In this document: positions 24,911 through 33,520 of the stretch, in pieces | Position numbering within the stretch: position 1 is the first letter of the stretch | Layout of the letters: each line of letters opens with the position of its first letter | Assembly (NCBI RefSeq): GCF_018739885.1 | Contig: NZ_JADOES010000032.1 | Coordinates: 1 to 58,656, forward strand | Source of the DNA: Leptothoe spongobia TAU-MAC 1115 | GTDB lineage: Bacteria > Cyanobacteriota > Cyanobacteriia > Phormidesmidales > Phormidesmidaceae | Direction: 5' to 3' | Length of the DNA: 58,656 nucleotides | Made by a program: the position numbers and the translations under genes | The notes under the pieces: generated by a model | Told to the model about the DNA's origin: nothing | What the model saw: the letters and a program-made list of their open reading frames with translations, nothing else | The model's database searches: none

Positions 24911-25597
24911 CTAACCAATGCCTGCCGGAATTGCCTTAGGCAGTTCCTTAGTGCTTGCCAATACCCGATCAATCAGACCATAATCCTTTGCTTCTGTAGG
25001 GGTCAGATAAAACATACGATCTGTGTCTTTCTTGAGTTTTTCTACAGTTTGTCCGGTGCAACGGGACAAAATATCTAGGATAGCTTCACGGTTAGCGATC
25101 ACCTCTTTAGCACGAATCTGAATATCAGTAGCTTGTCCTTGCGCCCCTGTACGAGACTGGTTTAGCACAATCGTTGCATGGGGCAAACTTGCTCGGAAAC
25201 CCTTTGTCCCTGATGCCAAGATCATGGAAGCCGTCCCCATGGCTTGACCAATGCAGATAGTATGCACTGGAGGGCGAATATAGCGCATAGTGTCACAAAT
25301 TGCGAATGCTTCGGATTCAAAGCCAATAGCATCACCGGTATACCAGGATGTACCCGTAGAATTAATGTAGAAGTAAATGGGCTTATCCGGATCATCAAAC
25401 TCTAGATAGAGCAACTGAGCCATGATGAGTTTGGTGACATCACCAATCTGGCGTTTATAATCTGACGATACTAGTGGCAGACCCAAATAAACAATCCTTT
25501 CTTTGAGAAGTAAGGATTCCAAATCAGGCGGTGGAGTGCGGAAAGCAGCATCTCCGCCATAGTAAGGAGCCTGTACGGCTTTGATATTAGAACTCAT
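24911..25597 (-). CDS. clpR: ClpR, non-catalytic Clp protease subunit
   Basis: A 228-residue ClpR with the characteristic N-terminus (VQAPYYGGDAAFRTPPPDL) and the YINSTGTSWYTGDAIGFE segment replacing the normal PGG loop. Ser is replaced by Gly (GQAMGTASM), His by Asn (IVLNQSRTG) and Asp by Met (KDTDRMFYL), so it cannot hydrolyse peptides. In Synechococcus, ClpR assembles with ClpP3 into a mixed tetradecamer. It heads the cluster clpR, second inactive subunit, clpP. A C-terminal tail (KELPKAIPAGIG) extends past the core. Confidence 0.92.
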   Translation of the reverse strand: MSSNIKAVQAPYYGGDAAFRTPPPDLESLLLKERIVYLGLPLVSSDYKRQIGDVTKLIMAQLLYLEFDDPDKPIYFYINSTGTSWYTGDAIGFESEAFAICDTMRYIRPPVHTICIGQAMGTASMILASGTKGFRASLPHATIVLNQSRTGAQGQATDIQIRAKEVIANREAILDILSRCTGQTVEKLKKDTDRMFYLTPTEAKDYGLIDRVLASTKELPKAIPAGIG

Positions 25598-26060
25598 AGA
25601 CCCAGTTAGCCCTCTGTGGTGTTAGCTGTTCACCATTCAACGTTTTGATTCGACAAGCTCGTGATGTCACGACCTATTGACGTCTACAGTCTACATAGTG
25701 TAACTCGCTGTGAACAAGGTCGTAGACCAGCTACCTTTGGGGGATATCCGCCCATGGCGACTGGTTAAAATTTGGGTTAGAGAAACCGCGATCTCAACGT
25801 CCAATCTGGTCAGGAATTTTGTCTGGGGTTGTGTAGCCCCTACCTGCGGATTCTTAAAGAATTTTGCCTGGGGTTATATAGGACCCTATCTGCGGATTAC
25901 CTATGTTTGCCATCACAGCATGCCTGCCGATCCAATGGGAACATTGAGCATAGGAGAAACTCTGCTATTAAAGCGGGAGTTTTTCAGCAAATTAGGGTGA
26001 TGCATTTAGATGAAACATCTAGAACCATATCGATAATGTCATTGGCAGGGAAACGAACCT
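25598..26060. other. 463-bp gap with a 40-bp imperfect tandem repeat
   Basis: Divergent promoter region for clpR (left) and the VWA gene (right). A 39-40-base unit, beginning GAATTTTG and ending CTGCGGATT, occurs at 25814-25852 and again at 25859-25898 with six to eight differences. A GTG-initiated frame across this region (25710-26000) exists but has no ribosome site, so I treat the region as non-coding. Confidence 0.55.
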
Positions 26061-27287
26061 ATGAAAGCTAACGTGCAATGGTCTATTAGCGATCGCAACC
26101 TAGACACTACTCAAACCAGTAGTCAACGACACTTGGCCATTTCCGTACAGGCCACTAGTGGAGCGCGCCCACCCTTAAACCTATGTCTAATTCTCGACCA
26201 AAGCGGCTCCATGGGCGGCACCCCAATTAAAACCGTTCGTACCGCTGCCCAAAAAATTGTCGATAACCTGTCCCCCCAAGACCGCATCTCGATCATTTCC
26301 TTTGACCATGAAGCCCAGGTCGTCGTCCCGAACCAGCTAGCCACCGATCCCACAGCTATCAAACAAGCCATCGAAGGTATTCGGGCTGGGGGCGGCACCG
26401 CCATTGACGAAGGTTTAAAGCTAGGCGTTACAGAAATCGCCAAAGGCAAAACAGGCACTGTCTCCCAAATTTTTCTACTGACCGATGGCGAAAACGAGCA
26501 CGGTAGTAACGACCGCTGCCTTAAACTCACCAAACTTGCTGTTAGCCATAGTTTTACTGTCAGCACCCTTGGCTTTGGCAATCATTGGAATCAAGATGTC
26601 CTAGAGCAACTAGCAGATGCTGGGAACGGCAGTCTGGCTTATATCCAAAATCCTGACACCGCTATCCAAGAATTCAGTCGTCTCTTTAGTCGCGCCCAGG
26701 CCGTCAGTCTCACCAATGCCTATCTAGTCCTCACCCTGCAACCTCAGGTACGTCTTGCCGAACTCAAACCCATCGCCCAGGTTCTACCCGAAACCATCGA
26801 GCTTGATGTCCGTCGCGAAGGAGAACAAGCCATCGTCCGATTGGGAGATTTGATGACCAATACGCCCCGTGTCATCCTCGCCAACTTATATATTTCTCAA
26901 CTCCTCGAAGGCACCCACTCGATTGCCTACGCCGAAATCCAGTACGACGATCCTGCCCTCGGCAGCTCACTATCCACAGATAAAGTCGTCATCAACGTCA
27001 CTGCCCAGACAGCTTACCAGGCCCAGCCTGATCCACAAGTACAGCAATACATCCTGGCCTTAGCCAAATATCGCCAAACCCAAATTGCTGAAACCAAACT
27101 CCAAGCAGGCGATCGCACCGGAGCCATCACTATGCTCCAGTCTGCCACCCAAACCGCTATCCAAATGGGCGATCAAAACGCTGCCACAGTTCTGCAAGAA
27201 AACGTCACCCAGCTCCAAACGGGGCAAGACTTATCGGAGCAAGCGAAAAAGAAAACTCGCATTGCCTCTAAAACAATCTTGCAATAA
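26061..27287 (+). CDS. VWA-domain protein
   Basis: A 408-residue protein with a von Willebrand A domain at about 20-215. The MIDAS metal site is complete: DQSGS (Asp46, Ser48, Ser50), the Thr in GGGTAIDEG, and the Asp in LLTDGENE. Residues 220-330 look like beta-sandwich strands and 330-408 are helical. It has no signal peptide or membrane span, so it is probably cytosolic and mediates protein-protein contacts. Such proteins are common and uncharacterised in cyanobacteria. It is followed after 6 bases by the COQ4-like gene, implying an operon. Confidence 0.85.
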   Translation: MKANVQWSISDRNLDTTQTSSQRHLAISVQATSGARPPLNLCLILDQSGSMGGTPIKTVRTAAQKIVDNLSPQDRISIISFDHEAQVVVPNQLATDPTAIKQAIEGIRAGGGTAIDEGLKLGVTEIAKGKTGTVSQIFLLTDGENEHGSNDRCLKLTKLAVSHSFTVSTLGFGNHWNQDVLEQLADAGNGSLAYIQNPDTAIQEFSRLFSRAQAVSLTNAYLVLTLQPQVRLAELKPIAQVLPETIELDVRREGEQAIVRLGDLMTNTPRVILANLYISQLLEGTHSIAYAEIQYDDPALGSSLSTDKVVINVTAQTAYQAQPDPQVQQYILALAKYRQTQIAETKLQAGDRTGAITMLQSATQTAIQMGDQNAATVLQENVTQLQTGQDLSEQAKKKTRIASKTILQ

Positions 27288-27293
27288 TCAATA

Positions 27294-27914
27294 ATGCACC
27301 TGCGCTATCTGATCAAGGCAATTCAATGTGGTTTTGCTGGCAAGGCTGGTGACACCGCTGCATACAAAGCTGCTGCATTAGGTACTCCCGCCTACGGCGA
27401 TTTAGACGCAAGGCTTGCAGCCTTAGCAAATCCTCTACCAGATATCTCTCTAGCTGAATTACAGTCTCAGCCTCCTGGCAGTTTTGGTCAAAGCCTTGCT
27501 CAGTTTCTCCACAGCAATCACCTTCAGCCCCTCACTCTTTCTGCAGAAACTCGCAACGCCCTGACAGACTCTTCTCTTCTGGCTATCCGATACCCGATTC
27601 TCCACGATGCTTTCCATGTGCTGTTGGGATTTGACACCAGTCTGGCAGGAGAATTAGGCGTTTGGTCTTTTGTTGCGGCACAGTACTATAGTCCTGCCTA
27701 TGAGAGAGCTGCTTTTATCGGTCGCTGGTTTACGCGATTGATTACACCCTGGCAGTGGAAGCGATTGTGGGTCTACGGAGAAAAGGGAAAACAGTTGGGA
27801 CGCCAGGCTGTTTGTGTGATTGCTCAACCATTAGAGGAGTTTTGGGCGATGCCATTAGATGTAGTAAGAACAAAGCTTAATCTTCCATCTGAGATAGAAC
27901 CAATAGCTAACTAA
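27294..27914 (+). CDS. COQ4-like protein
   Basis: A 206-residue protein with the COQ4 metal signature HDxxH(x11)E: His104, Asp105, His108 and Glu120 in LHDAFHVLLGFDTSLAGE. COQ4 takes part in ubiquinone synthesis in mitochondria, where it acts on the C1 position of the ring. Cyanobacteria make plastoquinone instead, so the cellular role here is open; an iso- or quinone-precursor modification is inferred. It follows the VWA gene by 6 bases and is probably co-transcribed. The C-terminal part (CVIAQPLEEFWAMPLDVVRTKLNL) is also family-like. Confidence 0.8.
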   Translation: MHLRYLIKAIQCGFAGKAGDTAAYKAAALGTPAYGDLDARLAALANPLPDISLAELQSQPPGSFGQSLAQFLHSNHLQPLTLSAETRNALTDSSLLAIRYPILHDAFHVLLGFDTSLAGELGVWSFVAAQYYSPAYERAAFIGRWFTRLITPWQWKRLWVYGEKGKQLGRQAVCVIAQPLEEFWAMPLDVVRTKLNLPSEIEPIAN

Positions 27915-28417
27915 TATTGTTGAGCCATCAATTAAGAACCGAAGAGTAGCTCCGAGTAATTGGTCAATAGCAAAATCGACTGCTCAGGGCTTTCCTCCCC
28001 GACCCCCTCCATGACGTGGGGACCTCAACGTCCCCACACCCCTCGCACAAGAGGACTGCTGGAAAATAGCTAACAATTTTGCACCAGTGGTCGGTAGGGT
28101 ATTACGCTGCTCCGCATTTGCTCCACACCGTAAAAGGTCAGTTATCGCTTGCTCCTTCAAAAACCTTTTTCCAAGCAAGAACTATTTACACTGGAAGGTA
28201 GATAACCTATGTTTTTTAATTTTCTGTGACGTGTCACAGAAAATTAAAAGGCACTCCACCAACCCTCCCCCATACACACCGGGACAACTTAACTATTTTT
28301 AGGGGGTTGTAGGGTGGCCTTTCCACCCTGCCCAAGGGAGTTTGGGGCGCTCAGAGGAGCCCCAAGCAGCCTCTCACACCATTAGCGACAATCTTCCAAC
28401 CCCTTAAGCACCTACCC
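27915..28417. other. 503-bp gap rich in inverted repeats
   Basis: No credible gene. It contains GTGGGGAC (28016-28023) with GTCCCCAC (28030-28037), the long palindrome at 28214-28249, and AGGGTGG (28311-28317) with CCACCCT (28323-28329). The GC- and AT-rich patches alternate abruptly, suggesting a mosaic of small inserted elements. Confidence 0.5.
28214..28249. repeat. 36-bp near-perfect palindrome with TGTGAC core
   Basis: Arms of 17 bases (28214-28230 and 28233-28249) around a central GT. The core is CTGTGACGTGTCACAG. This resembles a Crp operator (TGTGA/TCACA) but with 4 rather than 6 spacer bases, so a Crp site is doubtful. It could be a cruciform, a terminator or an element end. Confidence 0.6.
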
Positions 28418-29467
28418 ATGGACATCACCTACCACCCCATCACCCTCCACAAAAAAGTCCCCCTCACCATCAGCCGAGGCACCCGCTCCCAATCAACCAA
28501 CCTCTTCATCCAAATCACCGCCGACAACATCACCGGCTACGGCGAAGCCACCCCCTTCTCCATCGGCGATCAAACCCAAACCACTGACAACATTACCCAA
28601 GATCTAGACCGCATCACCGAAGGCATCTCCTACTACCATCCCCTTGACCGCCAAATCATCGAAGAAAGTCTCGACCAAATCGCCCCCTGTTCCGCCGCTC
28701 GCGCCGCCATCAATGTAGCCCTCTGGGACTGGCTCGGCCAAAAAGTGGGTCTACCGCTGTGGCAGCTATGGGGTTTAGACCGTCAGCGCATTGGGCCAAC
28801 AGCAGTCACAGTGGGAATAAGCTCCCCTGAGGATGCGATCGCACGCATCCGCCGCTGGCACACCGACTATCCCGATCTCCGTTCCATCAAAATCAAACTG
28901 GGCAGCCCCGCAGGCATCGCCACCGACCAAGCCATGTTTAGCGCCCTACAATCCGAATTTCGCCCCCACGACAAAATCAGTATCGATGCCAATGGCGGCT
29001 GGACCCTGGAGGATGCCAAAACCATGGCCACCTGGCTTGCAGAACGCAACGTCACCTATCTAGAGCAACCCTTACCCGTGAGCGCCAATCATCAGCTAGG
29101 CGAGCTAAAACACCATTCTCCACTACCCATTTTCATCGACGAAAGCTGCTTCACTAGCCGCGATATCATGCCCCTAGCGCCTTACATAGACGGCATCAAT
29201 ATCAAACTGATGAAGTCCGGCGGCCTCACCGAAGCCTATCGAATGATCCACACCGCCCGCGCCTGTGGTCTCAGCGTCATGTTTGGTTGCTACTCCGACA
29301 GTGCCCTATCGAATACGGCTCTGGCCCAGCTATCGCCCCTCGCCAACCATCTGGATCTCGATAGCCACCTCAACCTCAAAGACAATCCTTTTATAGGTGC
29401 CAAGCTAGATCTAGGTCGCCTCATGCCTAATGAGCAGCCGGGGTTAGGCATAACTCATCAGCCCTAG
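28418..29467 (+). CDS. dipeptide epimerase (enolase superfamily)
   Basis: A 349-residue enolase-superfamily enzyme. The barrel residues are in place: Lys158-x-Lys160 (SIKIKLG), Asp190 (DANGGW), Glu216 (EQPLP), Asp241 (DESC) and Lys266 (KLMKSGG). This double-lysine arrangement, with the GCYSDSAL loop, is typical of L-Ala-D/L-Glu-type dipeptide epimerases, involved in recycling of cell-wall peptides. Other dipeptides are possible. Its stop overlaps the end of the convergent TMEM14-like gene by 4 bases. Confidence 0.85.
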   Translation: MDITYHPITLHKKVPLTISRGTRSQSTNLFIQITADNITGYGEATPFSIGDQTQTTDNITQDLDRITEGISYYHPLDRQIIEESLDQIAPCSAARAAINVALWDWLGQKVGLPLWQLWGLDRQRIGPTAVTVGISSPEDAIARIRRWHTDYPDLRSIKIKLGSPAGIATDQAMFSALQSEFRPHDKISIDANGGWTLEDAKTMATWLAERNVTYLEQPLPVSANHQLGELKHHSPLPIFIDESCFTSRDIMPLAPYIDGINIKLMKSGGLTEAYRMIHTARACGLSVMFGCYSDSALSNTALAQLSPLANHLDLDSHLNLKDNPFIGAKLDLGRLMPNEQPGLGITHQP

Positions 29468-29766
29468 GCAAATACCCCAATTAATGTGATGACGCCACCA
29501 ATGACCATCAGCCCCGCAGGCATAAACTTTTTCGTCTTCACTAAACGAATAATAAAGACGAGTACCAATACCAGGGTCACAATTTTGACAACCCACAGAC
29601 CACTGACAATACCCTGAGCTGCTCGCAGCACTCCGATCAATAATAAAAGTCCGCTAACAATCCCCGAAATCAGCGAAGGTTTACTCCGAACCTTGAGGTA
29701 GCCCATGATGCCACCAGCTATGGCCAGAATACCGTAGATCAATGCGATGATAAGTGCTAATGACAT
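29464..29766 (-). CDS. TMEM14/UPF0136-like membrane protein
   Basis: A 100-residue protein with four hydrophobic helices separated by very short basic loops (GYLKVRSKPS, RLVKTKK) and many glycines (AIAGGIMGYL, MVIGGVITLIGVF), the pattern of TMEM14 proteins. Plastid relatives such as FAX1 move fatty acids across the envelope, so lipid transport is a reasonable but unproven guess. It is divergent from the ATPase gene at 29785 with only 18 bases between starts, so the promoters overlap the coding sequences. Confidence 0.75.
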   Translation of the reverse strand: MSLALIIALIYGILAIAGGIMGYLKVRSKPSLISGIVSGLLLLIGVLRAAQGIVSGLWVVKIVTLVLVLVFIIRLVKTKKFMPAGLMVIGGVITLIGVFA

Positions 29767-29784
29767 AGAGCGAAGGGATTGAGA

Positions 29785-31086
29785 ATGAAGGAATTTGGGG
29801 GAGCGACAACGGCTACCATCACTCAGTACCGACAGCAGGCAGCCTCGCTCTTACTCTATCAGGCTGTTCTCAAAGATACAGTAGGTAAAACTTTTTTAGC
29901 ATTACTAGAGGCCCTCAGCAGCAGTAAAGGTCTAACCAATGAACGCTCCCACTGCCTGATCGCCTATGGTAAATGGTTTCAGTCCCTGGCAAGCACGGGT
30001 AAAAGCTGGGGAGATCACCTGATTGGGCAAATTCTGATTGCTGATAACGCCTTTACCCAAAACGCTCAGCGCCTGCCCTTGGCTGAGCTGCCTACCCCCT
30101 TACTGGATGCCGTTCGCCACGATTTGCGAGTTCTCCAAGCACTTTACAACTTATCCCCTAGCCACATTAGTGACTGTGTACAAGCCGCCTGCCAACTAGC
30201 CAAACCACCGGTGGTTTGGTCCTTATTACCAGAGTCGATGCCGATCAATCTGTCGACCGACTGGTCAGCAAGCATTGCCGAATTAGTGGATTACTACAAA
30301 AGTCAAGGCTCTGGGCAGTTTGGACAGTTCCATGGTTTTCGTTGGCAGCAGGGTCAGCTCTTGGGCATTGCTGAACCTGATCCAATTCGTCTAGAACAGC
30401 TAGCAGCTTATGAAGAACCGAAAACCACATTGATAAAAAATACTGAGTATTTGTTGGCAGGGTTTAATGCGCTCAACGTACTGTTATATGGCAGTAGAGG
30501 CTCTGGCAAATCCTCCCTGGTCAAGGCGTTGCTCAACGAATATGCGGCCAGTGGCCTGCGTCTCATTGAGGTTGCCAAAGCAGACCTATACGACTTGCCC
30601 ATAATCGTGGAATACCTGCAGCTGCAACCCCAAAAATTTATTATCTTTGTCGATGATCTTTCCTTTGAAGAAGACGATAACGCATTCAAGGCGCTCAAGG
30701 TTGTTCTAGAAGGCGGGCTGACCCGACGACCTCAGAATATAGTGGTGTACGCTACCTCAAACCGGCGACATTTAGTGCGTGAGTTTTTTGCCGATCGACC
30801 GCGTCCCCGTGATGCAGATGAGCTCCAATCCTGGGATACGGTCCAGGAAAAACTCTCCTTTAGCGATCGCTTTGGTCTCACCCTCACCTTCGAGGCCGCT
30901 GACCAACCCACCTATCTAGACATAGTTCATCACTTAGCGAAGCAGGCAGGCCTTGATCTACCGGTGGATGATTTGGACTATCGAGCTAAACAGTGGGCCA
31001 CACGCCACAATGGCCGATCCGGGAGAAGCGCCCGTCAGTTTATTGATTTTCTATCGGCAGAATTAGCCTCGGAGCATAGGAGATAG
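29785..31086 (+). CDS. DUF815-type AAA ATPase
   Basis: A 433-residue ATPase starting at ATG 29785 with an AAGGG ribosome site about 8 bases upstream (a TTG two codons earlier is not needed). The N-terminal half (1-200) is helical. Residues about 205-430 match DUF815, with Walker A YGSRGSGKSSL and Walker B IIFVDDLSFEEDD. The sensor segment YATSNRRHLVREF and the LSFSDRFGLTLTF motif are also typical. The function of the family is unknown. It is 4 bases from the TAXI-type protein, so the two are co-transcribed. Confidence 0.85.
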   Translation: MKEFGGATTATITQYRQQAASLLLYQAVLKDTVGKTFLALLEALSSSKGLTNERSHCLIAYGKWFQSLASTGKSWGDHLIGQILIADNAFTQNAQRLPLAELPTPLLDAVRHDLRVLQALYNLSPSHISDCVQAACQLAKPPVVWSLLPESMPINLSTDWSASIAELVDYYKSQGSGQFGQFHGFRWQQGQLLGIAEPDPIRLEQLAAYEEPKTTLIKNTEYLLAGFNALNVLLYGSRGSGKSSLVKALLNEYAASGLRLIEVAKADLYDLPIIVEYLQLQPQKFIIFVDDLSFEEDDNAFKALKVVLEGGLTRRPQNIVVYATSNRRHLVREFFADRPRPRDADELQSWDTVQEKLSFSDRFGLTLTFEAADQPTYLDIVHHLAKQAGLDLPVDDLDYRAKQWATRHNGRSGRSARQFIDFLSAELASEHRR

Positions 31087-31090
31087 GACG

Positions 31091-32413
31091 ATGGGAAAGT
31101 GGGGGCGTTGGGGTTTAGGGTTCGTGGTTCTTGCCAGTATAGGGATTGCGATCGCATCCATTACCAAACTCATCTATGACCAAAATCGCATCTACACCAT
31201 CCGTCTAGCCACGGGTGGTCCCACCGGCGAATACTACGCCTTTGGCCAAGCCATTGCCCAAGTCACCGAAACCAATGAACCCAAAATCCGGGTTGAAGTC
31301 ATGGAATCCGCTGGCTCTAACCAAAATATGGATGACATCAACACCCACACCGCTGATTTTGCCCTCGTGCAAAACGACACCCCGGTTCTGAACAATGTAC
31401 GGGCAGTAGCTCAGCTCTACCCTGAGATGTTCCATCTGATCGCAGCCAACGACGCAAACATCCGAACATTAACCGACCTAAAAGGCAAACGCATTGCCCT
31501 AATGCCCGAAGGTAGCGGCTCCTACAATTTGTTTTGGCCCCTTACAGAACACTATGGCCTGACCAAATATGACTTTCAATTTAACTCCATGTCTCCGACA
31601 GACGCCTATGACGCACTACAAGCAGGCAACGTCGACGCCGTCTTTCGCATCATCGGTCTCGGCAACAGCAGTATTAGTAAGCTCCTTGCCAATAACCGCT
31701 TTCAGCTAGTTCCCATTGACCAAATCGGTGCTCTTCAGCTCACACAGCCCTACCTCAAGTCCACCGTTATCCCCAAAGGCAGCTACGACGGAGGGTCCCC
31801 CATTCCTTCTAAAGACCTCCCCGTTGTCGCTGTTAGCTCATTGCTCATCGCCAACGTCAATGTCAATCCTGATGTCGTCAAAGCCATCACCCGCATCCTC
31901 TACGAACACCGCAACGAACTTGTTAGCATTAACCCACGCACTGCCAATATTCAGTCCCCAGAAGCCAGCCAAAATCTTGGGTTTCCCCTACACGAAGGTG
32001 CCCACGCCTACTACACCCAAGACAATCCTAGTTTTTTAGTCACTTACGCCGAACCCATCGGTCTACTACTGTCCATCAGCATTCTTCTCTGTTCCAGCCT
32101 ATGGCAAGGTCGTCAGTGGCTAATCAGCAACCAAAAAGATCGCGCCGATCGCTACAACCTAGAAATTCTCGACCTCATCGAAAAAATAGAACAAGCGCAA
32201 GACTTCGATGAACTGCAAAACCTACGACAACAGCTCCTTGAAATTCTTAGAAAAGTTGTCGTCGATTTAGATATTGATCGAATCTCACCAGAGTCATTTC
32301 AATCATTTACCTTCCCTTGGGAAGTGGCCAATACAGCCATCCGCCACCAAGAAATAATTCTCAGTGGCCGCTCTAAACCAGTCCCCCAGCCAAACTCATC
32401 CAACTTGGTCTAG
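31091..32413 (+). CDS. TAXI-family periplasmic binding-type protein, membrane-anchored
   Basis: A 440-residue protein. An N-terminal hydrophobic segment (about 7-24) anchors or exports it. Residues about 35-310 are a TAXI (TRAP-associated extracytoplasmic) ligand-binding domain starting with RLATGGPTGEYYAFGQAIA. A second membrane span (about 322-340, PIGLLLSISILLCSSLWQ) is followed by a charged helical tail that would be cytoplasmic. Normal TAXI proteins lack the second span and work with a TRAP permease; none is encoded nearby. This suggests sensing of an external ligand, perhaps signalling to the co-transcribed ATPase. Confidence 0.8.
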   Translation: MGKWGRWGLGFVVLASIGIAIASITKLIYDQNRIYTIRLATGGPTGEYYAFGQAIAQVTETNEPKIRVEVMESAGSNQNMDDINTHTADFALVQNDTPVLNNVRAVAQLYPEMFHLIAANDANIRTLTDLKGKRIALMPEGSGSYNLFWPLTEHYGLTKYDFQFNSMSPTDAYDALQAGNVDAVFRIIGLGNSSISKLLANNRFQLVPIDQIGALQLTQPYLKSTVIPKGSYDGGSPIPSKDLPVVAVSSLLIANVNVNPDVVKAITRILYEHRNELVSINPRTANIQSPEASQNLGFPLHEGAHAYYTQDNPSFLVTYAEPIGLLLSISILLCSSLWQGRQWLISNQKDRADRYNLEILDLIEKIEQAQDFDELQNLRQQLLEILRKVVVDLDIDRISPESFQSFTFPWEVANTAIRHQEIILSGRSKPVPQPNSSNLV

Positions 32414-32429
32414 ACAATGACCACACACC

Positions 32430-33413
32430 TTAGTCCGACTGCGCTGATAGTTCCCGCAACTCATTCTCGACCATCGATTCTACTAACCTAGAGAAGGAAT
32501 AGTTGGGCTGCCATTGGATATCACGCTTAATTTTATTAATGGCTCCTGCTAGGGTAACCGGCTCATCAGGTCTATAAAAAGCAGGATCAACAGATACATA
32601 ATCCTGCCAATTTAATCCCACATGGGAAAAAGCACAGTCCACAAGCTCTTTTACTGTATGGGTTTCACCGCTAGCAATAATATAGTCATCTGGCTGATCC
32701 TGCTGCAACATCATCCACATGGCATTGACCACATCCTCTGCATGACACCAGTCACGGCGAGCATCCAGGTTACCAAGCTTGAGCTCAGTCGCTAATCCCA
32801 ACTTGATTTTCACAGCACCACGGGTAATCTTACGAAATACAAATTCCGCACCCCGTCGAGGCGATTCGTGGGTGTAGGTAATGCCACAACAGGCATACAG
32901 ATCGTATTGCTGCCGATAATTAATCGTCATCCAATGGGCATAAGCCTTGGCTACACCGTAAGGATTACGAGGTCGAAACGCTGTCCGTTCCGTCTGGGGT
33001 GATTCATCTGGCTGACCAAATACCTCACTGCTCGATGCCTGATAAAACCGTGTATCCGGCTTACATCGACGAATCGCCTCTAGCAACCGGGAAACACCAA
33101 TCGCAGTATACTCAGCTGTCAACGCAGGTTGTGTCCAGGATAAAGGCACATAGCTTTGGGATGCCAGATTATAGATCTCATCTGGCTGGGCCTGATCAAT
33201 GGCATCCATCAGCGAAAATTGGTCCAGCAGATCACCAGAAATAATGTGAACCTTATTCGCAAAGTGGCTAATACGCCCAAAACTACTAGAGCTAGATCGA
33301 CGCACCATGCCATAAACTTCGTAACCTTTACTCAGGAGTAACTCAGCAAGATAGGACCCATCCTGTCCGGTCAATCCAGTAATCAGTGCGGTTTTAGCCA
33401 CTACGTCTCCCAA
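32430..33413 (-). CDS. gmd: GDP-mannose 4,6-dehydratase
   Basis: A 327-residue short-chain dehydrogenase/reductase. It shows the NAD(P) motif GLTGQDGSYLAELLLSKGYEV, the RRSSSSSFGRI segment that contacts the cofactor phosphate, and the catalytic Ser-Ser-Glu and Tyr-x3-Lys positions in ASSSEVFGQP and PYGVAKAYAH. Product would be GDP-4-keto-6-deoxymannose, precursor of GDP-rhamnose, fucose or perosamine. It is the promoter-distal gene of the polysaccharide operon. No dedicated GDP-sugar reductase is recognisable in the window, though an aminotransferase is present. Rmd-type reductase activity cannot be excluded by eye. Confidence 0.8.
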   Translation of the reverse strand: MGDVVAKTALITGLTGQDGSYLAELLLSKGYEVYGMVRRSSSSSFGRISHFANKVHIISGDLLDQFSLMDAIDQAQPDEIYNLASQSYVPLSWTQPALTAEYTAIGVSRLLEAIRRCKPDTRFYQASSSEVFGQPDESPQTERTAFRPRNPYGVAKAYAHWMTINYRQQYDLYACCGITYTHESPRRGAEFVFRKITRGAVKIKLGLATELKLGNLDARRDWCHAEDVVNAMWMMLQQDQPDDYIIASGETHTVKELVDCAFSHVGLNWQDYVSVDPAFYRPDEPVTLAGAINKIKRDIQWQPNYSFSRLVESMVENELRELSAQSD

Positions 33414-33520
33414 GCATACACATTTTCAACAATAATCATCGTTAGGTTGCCCATAACTATCTGAATATTGTAAATAGAGCTTCCACTAAGGTGAAATGGT
33501 TACTGTGACGGTTTACTTAA

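Noticed and set aside
25710..26000. 96-codon plus-strand frame upstream of the VWA gene
   Set aside because: It starts with GTG without a ribosome site and its middle is made of the 40-bp tandem repeat; the composition is not protein-like.
28219..28244. Crp operator at the palindrome
   Set aside because: Half-sites are spaced by 4 rather than 6 bases, so a standard Crp site is not supported.
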